From assembly GCF_001571365.1 (NCBI RefSeq), contig NZ_BCTQ01000015.1:1-64000 (forward strand): a stretch of DNA of 64,000 nucleotides, in the 5' to 3' direction. How positions within the stretch are numbered: position 1 is the first letter of the stretch; each line of letters opens with the position of its first letter. Source of the DNA: Achromobacter denitrificans NBRC 15125. GTDB taxonomy: Bacteria > Pseudomonadota > Gammaproteobacteria > Burkholderiales > Burkholderiaceae_B. Position numbers and translations under genes: made by a program. Under the pieces are notes generated by a model that ran no database searches, was not told the origin of the DNA, and was given only the letters and a program-made list of their open reading frames with translations. Positions 19,261-27,279 of the stretch are shown in pieces.

Positions 19261-21546
19261 TCAGGACAGCTTCAGCAGGTGCGCGGCCAGGATGTTGCGC
19301 TGGATCTCGTTGCTGCCGCCGTAGATGGTCGCGGGCCGGGCATGCAGGAATTGCACCGCCGCATGCACCGACAGCCCCTCGCCCACGGCTTCCTGCGCGT
19401 CCAGCGCGCCCTGTTCGCCCGCCGTCTCGCGCAGCGCCTCGACGATGCGCTGCCAGGTTTCGGAACTGCGTATCTTGAGCAGCGACACTTCCGCGCCCAG
19501 TTGCCGGCCGTTGCGCAGCGCATCCAGGTAGCGCACGTACAGCGCCTCCAGGTCCGCGACCTCGGCCGCCAGCCCGCGGTACAGATGGCGGAACACCGGC
19601 TCCTCGGACAGCCCGCGGTTGGCGCCGATCTGCCGCAGCGCCTGCAGCGCCGACTTGGCGAAGCGCGGATGGCCGATCATGATGCGCTCCGACCCCAGCA
19701 CCGATTTGGCCATGGTCCAGCCCTGGTTCGGCTCGCCCACCAGGTTCTTCGCGGGCACGCGCACGTTGTCGAAGAACACGCTGCAGAAGTCCTTCGCCCC
19801 CGTGAGGTTGACGATGGGATTGACGGTGATGCCGGGCGTCTTCATGTCGACCAGCAGGAAGCTGATGCCTTGCTGCTTCTTCGCCGCCGGATCGGTCCTG
19901 GCCAGCAGGAACATCATGTCGGCCTCGTGCGCCAGCGAAGTCCAGATCTTCTGGCCGTTGACCACGAATTCATCGCCCTCCCGCACCGCCGAGGTGCGCA
20001 GGGCCGCCAGGTCGGAACCGGCCTCCGGCTCCGAGTATCCCTGGCACCAGTAGGTCTCGCCAGAGAGTATGCGCGGCAGGTATTCCTGCTGCTGCGCCGG
20101 CGTGCCGTAGCGTTGCAGCAGCGGCCCCAGCATGGTCAGCCCCATGTTCTGGAAGGTGTTGAGGCCGAAGGTTTCGTACACCTCGTGCAGCTGCAGCTCC
20201 TCGTACGGCGTGAGGCCCATGCCGCCGAATTCTCGCGGCCACGCCGGCGCCACCCAGCCCCGTTCATGCAGTTTGCGGTGCCAGCCGTGGGCTTCGCGCC
20301 AGGACATGCGCCTGGCCGGGTAACGGTAGGCCGGCGGCAGGTTGTCTTCCACCCAGGCGCGGATCTCTTCCAGCCAGGCGGGCAGCTCGGCCCGCGCGCC
20401 GTCGTCGCCGCCGCGCTCCGCCAGTTCGGCGGCGCGGTCGCGGTTGGCGCGCGCGTCGCCGAACCAGGCGGCCAGCGCCATGGCGCGCTTCAGGTACACG
20501 CCGATATCGCATTCTTCGGTATAGGCGATGCCGCCGTGCAACTGCACGCAGGCATTGATCACTTCGATCGCGCCGGCCGACGCGCGCGCCTTGGCCCGGC
20601 TGGCCGCGATGCGCCGGCGGATGGGGTCGGCCGTCTGGTCGAACACGCGGGCCGACGCCTGCACCACCGACCGCGTGGTCTCCACCTGCCCCGCCAGGTC
20701 CGCCGCCCGGTGCTGCAAGGCCTGGAAGCCGGAAAGCGCGCGCCCGAACTGCTTGCGCGTGCGCAGGTATTCCAGCGTGATGTCCAGCACTTCGGCCATG
20801 GCGCCCAGCAGTTCCGCGCTCAGCGCGAGCCGCCCTTCGTCCAGCACGGCTTCCAGCGCCGCCTCGCCCTGCCCGGGCGGGATCACCGTGTCGGCATCCG
20901 CGACGCGCACGCCGTCCAGCGCCAACTGCGCGCACACCACGCCGTCGATCCGTTCCACCGTGGCGACGGCCAGGCCCGGCGCATCGCGCCGGACCCGATA
21001 GATGCCCAAGCCCTCTTCGCACCGGGCGCAGACGAGAAAGTACTCGGCATCCGCCAGCGGGATGTAGCCCAGCGCGCCGTCCAGCGCCATGGCATCGCCC
21101 TGCCGCCGCGCCCGGGCCCCGCGCGGCCCGGGGGCCGCGCCGCGCGCCGCCGGCTGCCAGGCCAGCGCATAAGCGGTTTCGCCGCGCGCCAGCCGGCCCA
21201 GCGCCTCCACCGCATAGGCCGGACTGGGGCTGCGCCCGAGCACGCCCGCGGCCAGCACGGCCGTCTGCAGCAAGGGTTCCGGCGCCGCCGCGGCGCCCAG
21301 TTCCTCGTGCAGCAAGAGGCCGGCCTCGAAACTCAGGGCGCTGCCCTGCGCGGCGGCGTCGGCGCGCCATCCGGCCCAGCCCATTTCCACCATCTGCCGC
21401 CAGACGGGCGGGCGATAGGACGGGATCCGGCCCAGGCGTTCGCGGATGCTCTTGATGTCGGACGAGGCGAAGAACGCGCGCGCGCTCTCGCCCACCAGCA
21501 CGGCTTCTTCGCCGAAAGCGTCGATGTGGGGAGTCAGGTGATTCAT
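19261..21546 (-). CDS. Fused double acyl-CoA dehydrogenase
   Basis: A 761-residue protein, about twice the usual length, made of two acyl-CoA dehydrogenase domains (about 1-375 and 385-761). The C-terminal half is the more canonical: YCQGYSEPEAGSDLA-type motif (WCQGYSEPEAGSDLA), IWTSLAHEADMMF and IYGGSNEIQRNI. The N-terminal half is more divergent but keeps LHGGIAYTEECDIGVYLKRA. The usual glutamate of the YEGT motif is replaced in YGGSNE, as in enzymes acting on bulky substrates. Such pairs occur as heteromers in steroid side-chain pathways. It ends an operon with CoA ligase, Bug receptor and crotonase genes. Confidence 0.88.
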   Translation of the reverse strand: MNHLTPHIDAFGEEAVLVGESARAFFASSDIKSIRERLGRIPSYRPPVWRQMVEMGWAGWRADAAAQGSALSFEAGLLLHEELGAAAAPEPLLQTAVLAAGVLGRSPSPAYAVEALGRLARGETAYALAWQPAARGAAPGPRGARARRQGDAMALDGALGYIPLADAEYFLVCARCEEGLGIYRVRRDAPGLAVATVERIDGVVCAQLALDGVRVADADTVIPPGQGEAALEAVLDEGRLALSAELLGAMAEVLDITLEYLRTRKQFGRALSGFQALQHRAADLAGQVETTRSVVQASARVFDQTADPIRRRIAASRAKARASAGAIEVINACVQLHGGIAYTEECDIGVYLKRAMALAAWFGDARANRDRAAELAERGGDDGARAELPAWLEEIRAWVEDNLPPAYRYPARRMSWREAHGWHRKLHERGWVAPAWPREFGGMGLTPYEELQLHEVYETFGLNTFQNMGLTMLGPLLQRYGTPAQQQEYLPRILSGETYWCQGYSEPEAGSDLAALRTSAVREGDEFVVNGQKIWTSLAHEADMMFLLARTDPAAKKQQGISFLLVDMKTPGITVNPIVNLTGAKDFCSVFFDNVRVPAKNLVGEPNQGWTMAKSVLGSERIMIGHPRFAKSALQALRQIGANRGLSEEPVFRHLYRGLAAEVADLEALYVRYLDALRNGRQLGAEVSLLKIRSSETWQRIVEALRETAGEQGALDAQEAVGEGLSVHAAVQFLHARPATIYGGSNEIQRNILAAHLLKLS

Positions 21547-21553
21547 GGAACGG

Positions 21554-22450
21554 CTATGCCAATTGGTTGAGCTTCACGATGCCCTCGCCGAACGGCGCGT
21601 CGCGCTTGGCCAGCGCCGTCTTCAGCCCGGATTCGGCGATGTCCGCCATGAACGCGAGCTGCCTGGGGCCATGCGAGGAATGGGCGCGGGAATCGATCTC
21701 GGCCGCCAGCCGCGACAGGGTTCCCGCGCCGGCCAGCTCCAGCGCCAGGTTGACGCCGCGCTTGACCGCCGCCAGCACGCCCAGGTCGTTCAGGCTGATG
21801 CGGCGCGCCAGTTCCGCCACTTGCGCGTCGAGTTCGTCCGCCGGATATGCGTCCAGCACCAGCCCCACCTTGGCCGCGTCCGCGCCGGTGATGCAGTCGC
21901 CCGTGAACAGCAGGCGCTTGGCCCATTGCGGGCCGGCCAGGTACGGCCACATCATGTTGGGCGGCGTGCCCAGGGAACGGATCGCGGGAAAGCCGATGCG
22001 GGCGTCTTCCGCCGCCAGCACGATGTCGCAGTACAGGGCCAGATCGGATCCGCCCGCCAGGCAATTGCCGTGGACCTTGGCGATGACGGGCTTGTGGACG
22101 TCCACGAGCGTGCGCAGCAGTTCCTGGCCGCGTTCCAGCCGCCAGGCGTCGCTGTCGATGTCGCCGCGCAGGCCGTCGCGATAGATGGACCGCCCGTCGG
22201 CCGCCGTCTTGGCGGTATTGGCGTAGGTGGTCGCGACGTCGTAGCCGCTGCAGAAATCCTTGCCGGCGCCTTGGACGACGATGACGGACACGTCGCCGCG
22301 GTCGTCGGACTCCAGCAGGGCCTGGCGCAGCTCGATCAGCAGCTCCTTGGACAAGGCGTTGCGCTTCTCCGGCCGATTCAGGGTGATGGTCGCGACCCGG
22401 TCGGCGATCCGGTATTCCAGGAAGCGGGTGGTTTCAATCCAGCGGTACAT
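21554..22450 (-). CDS. Enoyl-CoA hydratase/isomerase (crotonase) family protein
   Basis: A 298-residue crotonase-fold protein. The N-terminal block is ATITLNRPEKRNALSKELLIEL and the oxyanion-hole segments are GAGKDFCSGYDV and KVHGNCLAGGSDLALYCDIVLAAEDARIGFP. The region after this, RSLGTPPNMMWPYLAGPQWAKRL, does not show the standard catalytic glutamate pair clearly, so hydratase, isomerase or hydrolase activity is open. It lies between the Bug receptor (24 nt upstream) and the fused dehydrogenase (7 nt downstream) and should act on the CoA ester made by the ligase at 23437. Confidence 0.85.
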   Translation of the reverse strand: MYRWIETTRFLEYRIADRVATITLNRPEKRNALSKELLIELRQALLESDDRGDVSVIVVQGAGKDFCSGYDVATTYANTAKTAADGRSIYRDGLRGDIDSDAWRLERGQELLRTLVDVHKPVIAKVHGNCLAGGSDLALYCDIVLAAEDARIGFPAIRSLGTPPNMMWPYLAGPQWAKRLLFTGDCITGADAAKVGLVLDAYPADELDAQVAELARRISLNDLGVLAAVKRGVNLALELAGAGTLSRLAAEIDSRAHSSHGPRQLAFMADIAESGLKTALAKRDAPFGEGIVKLNQLA

Positions 22451-22474
22451 GGCGGCTCCAGTTCAGGCTAGCGC

Positions 22475-23440
22475 TTAAAGTTTGATGTCCTGCTCGCGGA
22501 TGATCTTCTCGAATCCCTCGCGGTCTTCCGCGATGAACCGGTCGATCTCCGCCTGCGTCTTGTTCTTGAAGACGACGAGGCCCTGTTCGGTCAGCGTCTT
22601 GTTCAGGTCGGGGTCCAGCGCCGCCTTGTCGATGGCGGCCTTCAGCGCCTCCTGGATGTCCGGCGGCGTGCCCGCCCTCACGGCGAAGCCGTACCAGACC
22701 GAGCCCTTGAACCCCGGCGAGGTCTCCGCGGCGGTGGGAATGTCCGGCATGACTTCCAGCCGCTGCTCGGACGTAACGGCCAGCGCGCGGACCTTGCCCG
22801 CCCGGATGGACGGCAGCGAACCGCTGAAGGCGTCGATGCCCACCTGGACCTCGCCGCCCATCACCGCCATCAACGCCGGCGCGCCGCCCGAATAGGCAAT
22901 GGGCTCCATGCCGAAGTCCAGCGCCTTCTTCAGCTTCTCCACCGTCAGCGACAGCGGCCCGGTCGCGCTGGCCGAGGAATAGTTCAGCTTGCCGGGATGC
23001 TGCTGGCCGTAGCGCTGCAATTCACTCAGCGTCTTGAACGGCATATTGTTGTTGGCCAGCACCACCAGCGGCGCCTCGACGTTGATGCTGATGGTCTTCA
23101 GGTCCTTATCGGCGTCGTAGGGCAGCTTCTGGTAGATCAAGGGGTTGAGCACCACGTTGGTGTTGGTCACCATCAGCAGCTTGTAGCCGTCGGGCTTGTC
23201 CTTGACCACCAGGTCGGTGCCGATGACGGTGTTGCCGCCCGGCTTGTTCACCACCACCACGGGCGTGCTCAGCGTCTCCGAGATGGACTTGGCGAAGCGG
23301 CGCGCCATCTGGTCGGCGGCGCCGCCGCCGGCGTACGGCACGATCAGCTGGATGGGCTGCTCCGGATAGGCGGCGTTCGCGGCGGCGCCCAGCGTTCCCA
23401 GCGACAGCAAGGCCGCCAGGGCGAGTTTGAGGGTTGTCAT
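22475..23440 (-). CDS. Bug-family tripartite tricarboxylate receptor (periplasmic)
   Basis: A 321-residue Bug/TctC protein with a Sec signal peptide (MTTLKLALAALLSLGTLGAAANA) and the family pattern YPEQPIQLIVPYAGGGAADQMAR, ending YGFAVRAGTPPDIQEALKAAI. Bug proteins bind carboxylates in the periplasm and deliver them to TctAB-type membrane proteins, which are absent from this window. Its ATG overlaps the TGA of the CoA ligase (ATGA), so import and activation of the same acid are probably coupled. Confidence 0.9.
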   Translation of the reverse strand: MTTLKLALAALLSLGTLGAAANAAYPEQPIQLIVPYAGGGAADQMARRFAKSISETLSTPVVVVNKPGGNTVIGTDLVVKDKPDGYKLLMVTNTNVVLNPLIYQKLPYDADKDLKTISINVEAPLVVLANNNMPFKTLSELQRYGQQHPGKLNYSSASATGPLSLTVEKLKKALDFGMEPIAYSGGAPALMAVMGGEVQVGIDAFSGSLPSIRAGKVRALAVTSEQRLEVMPDIPTAAETSPGFKGSVWYGFAVRAGTPPDIQEALKAAIDKAALDPDLNKTLTEQGLVVFKNKTQAEIDRFIAEDREGFEKIIREQDIKL

Positions 23441-25617
23441 GCGCTTGTCTCCTTCGGGGTATCGCGGGTCGCTCCCGCGTCTTGTTTTTTGATGATCAGC
23501 GCGTCGACGGCCACGACGCGCCCGGCCCCGCAGATCACGGGGTTGATGTCCAGCTCCGACAGGTCGGCCTGGTGGTCGGCGATGAACCGCGAAATGCGGC
23601 TGATCAGTCCGGCCAGGGCGTCCAGGTCGACGGCCTCGGCGCCCCGGTAGCCGTCGAACAGCGCGGCGCCCTTGAGCGATCCGAGCATGTCGCGCGCCTG
23701 CGCCGGCGAGACCGGCGCCGGCGCGATCGCCGGATCCTTGATGATTTCCACCAGCACGCCGCCGTGGCCGACGACGATGAAGGGGCCGAACTCCGGGTCC
23801 ATCCTCGCGCCGACGATCAGCTCCACGCCGGCGCCGACCATCTCCTGCACCAGCAGGCCATGGATGCGCGGCGGCGGCGAGATCATCGCGGCATTGGCCA
23901 TGATCTCGTCGTAGGCCTGCCGCAGGCCGGCCTCGTCCTGGATGTCCAGGCGCACGACGCCGGCCTCGGTCTTGTGCAGCACGTCCGGCGACTCCAGCTT
24001 GAGCGCCAGCGGAAAGCCGATCGCGCGCGCGCTCTCCAGCGCGGCGGGCCAGCCGTCCACCCGCGCCTCCCGGTTGACGGCCACGCCGTATTGCGCGAGG
24101 AGCGCCTTGGATTCCCTCTCGGTCAGCACCGGCGGCCCGTCGACGTCCCGCAGCGCCAGGCCGACCCGCGCTCGCGCGGCCGGATCGGCGGCGGCCGCCA
24201 CGGTTTCGGGCGCGTGGCGCAGGCGCGCGCGCCGCTGCCATTGCGCCAGCGCGTAGAAGCAGGTGTCCATCGAATGGAACACGGCCACGCGCGGGTCGCG
24301 CTCGAACTCGCGCGAACCGGGGCCGTTCTGCCAGGCGCTCAGCCAGACCGCGCACACGGGCTTGCCGTGGCCGGCCTGGATGTCGCTGTAGAGCTTGAGC
24401 CGCGGCGTGAACGCGTCGCCCGCGACCGTCTGCGCCACCACCAGCGCGCCGTAGGCCGGATCCCGCGCCATGGCCTGCAGGCAGGCTTGCAGGGAATCCG
24501 GATTGTTCACCACCTCCGCGGTCACGTCGCAGGGATTGCTGGCCGAGCCGAAATCCGGGATGTTCGCCTTCAGCACCGCGCGCGTCCCGGGCGCGGGCGG
24601 CGGCAGCGGCACGCCATGGCATTCCGCCTTGTCGACCGCCATGATGCCGGCGCCGCCCGAGGCCGCCACGATGGCGGCCCCCGGCGCCAGCGGCTCGGGC
24701 GCCTTGGCGAAGAATGCCGCCACTTCCAGCAGCGATTCGAAGCGGTCCACGAACACGACGCCGTGGCGGGCCAGCGCCGCGCGATACAGTTCTTCCGCTC
24801 CCGCCAGCGCGCCGGTATGCGATAGCGCGGCGCGCGCGCCCTGCTCCCCGGTGGCCAGCTTGCACAGGATCAGCGGCTTGTTGCGCCGGAAAGCCAGTTC
24901 GGCCGCCTTCACCAGCCGCCCCGGGCGGGCCATGCCTTCGAACACGCAGGCGATCGCCCGGCATTCCTCGACGCCGGACAGATACTCGATCATGTCCGCC
25001 GCGTCGACGTCGACGCCGTTGCCGAAGGTCAGGATGTGGCTGAACGAGACGCCGCGCTCCACCGCCTGCGACAGCGACAGCGCCAGCGCGCCCGACTGGC
25101 TGATCAGCCCGATGGCGGGGGTGCCGGGCTCGCAGGCGGGCGGAAACTGCTGGAACGACTGCACCGCGCCGCAGCCGTAGTTCACCAGCCCCATGCAGTT
25201 GGGGCCCAGGATCCGCAGGCCGGAGGCGCGCGCCAGCGACGCGAGCCGCGCCTGGGCGTCGATGTCGGCCTGCCGGCCGGTCTCGGCATAGCCGGACGCA
25301 TAGATCACCACGCCGCCCACGCCCAGCGCCGCGCACTCCGCCACGGCGGCCTCGACCAGAGGATTCGGCCAGGCGACGATCACGGCATCGGGCACCGCGG
25401 GCAGCGCCGACAGCGAGGCATGGCAAGGCCGGCCGCCGATCTCGGCGTACTTGGCGTTGACCAGATAGAGCTCGCCCCGGTAGCCCTGGAGATTGGCGAG
25501 GGTCCGGGCGGCGAACGAACCGGCGCGCGGCGTGGCGCCGAGCAGCGCGATGCGCTTGGGGTTGAACACGCGGCCGAGGTTGTCGGCCTTGATCTGATCG
25601 GGTTGGGGCTGATTCAT
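23437..25617 (-). CDS. ADP-forming acyl-CoA synthetase (acetate--CoA ligase family)
   Basis: A 726-residue single-chain ligase. Domains in order: CoA-binding Rossmann domain (about 10-135, RIALLGATPRAGSFAARTL), succinyl-CoA-ligase-like domains (about 150-450) with the phosphohistidine region ALSHTGALAGAEE, and a C-terminal ATP-grasp domain (about 490-720, LTERESKALLAQYGVAV and LALKLESPDVLHKTEAGVV). It activates a carboxylic acid with ATP and CoA, releasing ADP and phosphate. It is the first gene of the acyl-CoA operon and divergent from the LysR gene at 25718. The substrate is unknown; the downstream dehydrogenase suggests a branched or cyclic acid. Confidence 0.88.
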   Translation of the reverse strand: MNQPQPDQIKADNLGRVFNPKRIALLGATPRAGSFAARTLANLQGYRGELYLVNAKYAEIGGRPCHASLSALPAVPDAVIVAWPNPLVEAAVAECAALGVGGVVIYASGYAETGRQADIDAQARLASLARASGLRILGPNCMGLVNYGCGAVQSFQQFPPACEPGTPAIGLISQSGALALSLSQAVERGVSFSHILTFGNGVDVDAADMIEYLSGVEECRAIACVFEGMARPGRLVKAAELAFRRNKPLILCKLATGEQGARAALSHTGALAGAEELYRAALARHGVVFVDRFESLLEVAAFFAKAPEPLAPGAAIVAASGGAGIMAVDKAECHGVPLPPPAPGTRAVLKANIPDFGSASNPCDVTAEVVNNPDSLQACLQAMARDPAYGALVVAQTVAGDAFTPRLKLYSDIQAGHGKPVCAVWLSAWQNGPGSREFERDPRVAVFHSMDTCFYALAQWQRRARLRHAPETVAAAADPAARARVGLALRDVDGPPVLTERESKALLAQYGVAVNREARVDGWPAALESARAIGFPLALKLESPDVLHKTEAGVVRLDIQDEAGLRQAYDEIMANAAMISPPPRIHGLLVQEMVGAGVELIVGARMDPEFGPFIVVGHGGVLVEIIKDPAIAPAPVSPAQARDMLGSLKGAALFDGYRGAEAVDLDALAGLISRISRFIADHQADLSELDINPVICGAGRVVAVDALIIKKQDAGATRDTPKETSA

Positions 25618-25697
25618 TGCCAGGCACTGTGCGCTACACGGAAGAGCCCAGATTCTAGGAAGCGCACCTAAATATTTCTAATATAAAATTTATCTTC

Positions 25698-25716
25698 ATT
25701 TATTTATGAAATAAAT
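25698..25716. promoter_or_regulatory. AT-rich perfect inverted repeat before the LysR GTG
   Basis: ATTTATTT-ATG-AAATAAAT has perfect 8-bp arms in an otherwise GC-rich genome. It ends 1 nt before the LysR start codon, inside the 100-bp divergent promoter region, so it could block ribosome access or serve as a repression site. Confidence 0.55.
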
Positions 25717-25717
25717 C

Positions 25718-26611
25718 GTGGACATCCGACACCTGCGCCACTTCCTCGCCCTGGCCGAGACCCTGCACTTCGGCCGGGCGGCGGAACTGCTGCACATCAC
25801 GCAGCCGCCGCTGTCCATCTCCATCCGCAACCTGGAAGACGAACTGGGCGCGCCGCTGTTCGCGCGCCATACCCGCAAGATCGAGCTGACCGAGCTGGGC
25901 AAGGCACTGCTGGGCCCGGCCCGGCGCGCCGTCCAGGCGCTGGAGGAAGTCGCCCACGTATCCCAGGCGGTCGCCATGGGCGAAACCGGCACGCTGACGC
26001 TGAGCTTCCCCAACGGCGCCGCCCACCGCCTGCTGCCTCGCGTGCTGCCGCGCTTCTGCGACCGCTACCCGCGCGTCGAGGTCCGGCTGCAAGAGGCCAC
26101 GTCGGCCGAATCCATCAGCCTGCTGGACAGCCGCGCCGTGGATATCGGCATCGTCTACCATCCGCTGTCCAGCGTCCGCCCCTATGTCCGCATCCCGTCC
26201 GAAGACGACGAGCTGGTCGCCGTGCTGCCGCCGGGCCACGTCCTGACCAGGAAACGGACGCTGAAGCTGGAAGACCTGAAGGACCACGCCTTCATCGCCT
26301 TCACGCAGACCCGCACCCCCACCTTGCAGGCCGTCGTCGCCCTGGCCTGCCAGCGCGCCGGATTCTCGCCCCGCGTCATGCACCACGCGCAACGCGTCGA
26401 AACCATCATCAGCCTGGTGCGCAGCGGCGTCGGCGTCTCGCTGGTGCCGCGCGTCTGCGCCGCCACCTACGCCCACGTGATCGCCCTGCGGCCGATCTCG
26501 AACCACCAGGAAAACCTGAAGATCGGGCTGGCCGTCATGGTGCAGCCGGACGCCGCCAACAGCATCGTGTCGAACTTCCTGCACCTGCTGGACCTGGAAA
26601 CGCCGGCCTGA
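25718..26611 (+). CDS. LysR-family regulator of the divergent acyl-CoA operon
   Basis: A 297-residue LysR regulator beginning at a GTG (MDIRHLRHFLALAETLHFGRAAELLHITQPPLSISIRNLE). The effector domain is complete. It is divergent from the CoA ligase/Bug/crotonase/dehydrogenase operon and probably activates it in response to the acid or its CoA ester. No ribosome site is visible upstream because the inverted repeat at 25698-25716 occupies that position; expression may be low or leader-independent. Confidence 0.9.
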   Translation: MDIRHLRHFLALAETLHFGRAAELLHITQPPLSISIRNLEDELGAPLFARHTRKIELTELGKALLGPARRAVQALEEVAHVSQAVAMGETGTLTLSFPNGAAHRLLPRVLPRFCDRYPRVEVRLQEATSAESISLLDSRAVDIGIVYHPLSSVRPYVRIPSEDDELVAVLPPGHVLTRKRTLKLEDLKDHAFIAFTQTRTPTLQAVVALACQRAGFSPRVMHHAQRVETIISLVRSGVGVSLVPRVCAATYAHVIALRPISNHQENLKIGLAVMVQPDAANSIVSNFLHLLDLETPA

Positions 26612-26621
26612 GCGCCCCCGC

Positions 26622-26639
26622 CTCCGTAGCCCTACGGAG
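26622..26639. promoter_or_regulatory. Response-regulator site candidate upstream of the HbpS/GlcG-like gene
   Basis: CTCCGTAGCCCTACGGAG has perfect 7-bp arms and lies 87 bp before the ATG at 26727. It matches the dyad at 17139-17154 before the histidine kinase in core and spacing. It could also act as a short terminator hairpin for the LysR gene, but lacks a T-tract. Confidence 0.5.
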
Positions 26640-26726
26640 CCCACAGCGTAGCCGACCGAATACCGCCGATCGGCCCCGGTCCTTAATCTGTCTGCTCCTG
26701 TTATCGATCCCTGAAAGGACCCAGAC

Positions 26727-27212
26727 ATGTCGCCCAAACTCCTCGCCTCCGCCGTCCTCTTCGCCTGCGCCGGCGCCGCCAACGCCGCCGTGCTGACCGA
26801 AAGCAATCTGTCCATGGCCGATGCGCAGAAGCTGGCCGCGGCCACCGTCGCCGCCTGCCAGGCCAAGGGCTACAACGTCAGCGCCTCGGTCGTGGACCGC
26901 GCCGGCCTGCTCAAGGCCTTCGCCCGCGCCGACAACGCCGGCCCCCACACCATCGAGGCCAGCCGCGCCAAGGCGTTCACCGCCGTCTCGGCCAAGACCC
27001 CCACGCTGACCATGATGGAAAACGCCCAGAAGAACCCCGGCGCGGCCAACCTGACCGATATCCCCGGCTTCCTGCTGCTGGGCGGCGGCGTGCCGATCAA
27101 GGCCGGTTCCAACGTGATCGGCGCCATCGGCGTGGCCGGCGCGCCGGGCGGCAACCTGGACGCGCAATGCGCCGACGCCGTGCTGGAAGAGAACGCCGCG
27201 CTGTTCAAGTAA
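26727..27212 (+). CDS. Secreted HbpS/GlcG-family protein (DUF336)
   Basis: A 161-residue protein with a Sec signal peptide (MSPKLLASAVLFACAGAANA) and the GlcG/HbpS fold pattern: LSMADAQKLAAATVAACQAKGYNVSASVVDRAG, then PGFLLLGGGVPIKAGSNVIGAIGVAGAPGG. In Streptomyces, HbpS is a heme-binding extracellular protein that controls the SenS/SenR two-component system; other family members are of unknown role. AAGGA stands 10 nt before the ATG. The upstream CCGTA dyad suggests control by the two-component system at 17192-19256. Confidence 0.85.
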   Translation: MSPKLLASAVLFACAGAANAAVLTESNLSMADAQKLAAATVAACQAKGYNVSASVVDRAGLLKAFARADNAGPHTIEASRAKAFTAVSAKTPTLTMMENAQKNPGAANLTDIPGFLLLGGGVPIKAGSNVIGAIGVAGAPGGNLDAQCADAVLEENAALFK

Positions 27213-27279
27213 GCCGCGGCCGGGGCGGCGGGCCGGCGCCGTTGCGGCGCCGCGCACAACGCGGTAGGCTTGGGCCGCC

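Noticed and set aside
22475-25627. A single 1050-codon frame spanning the Bug receptor and the CoA-ligase region
   Set aside because: Only its C-terminal 321 residues have family similarity and a signal peptide; the rest is the shifted frame of the CoA ligase.
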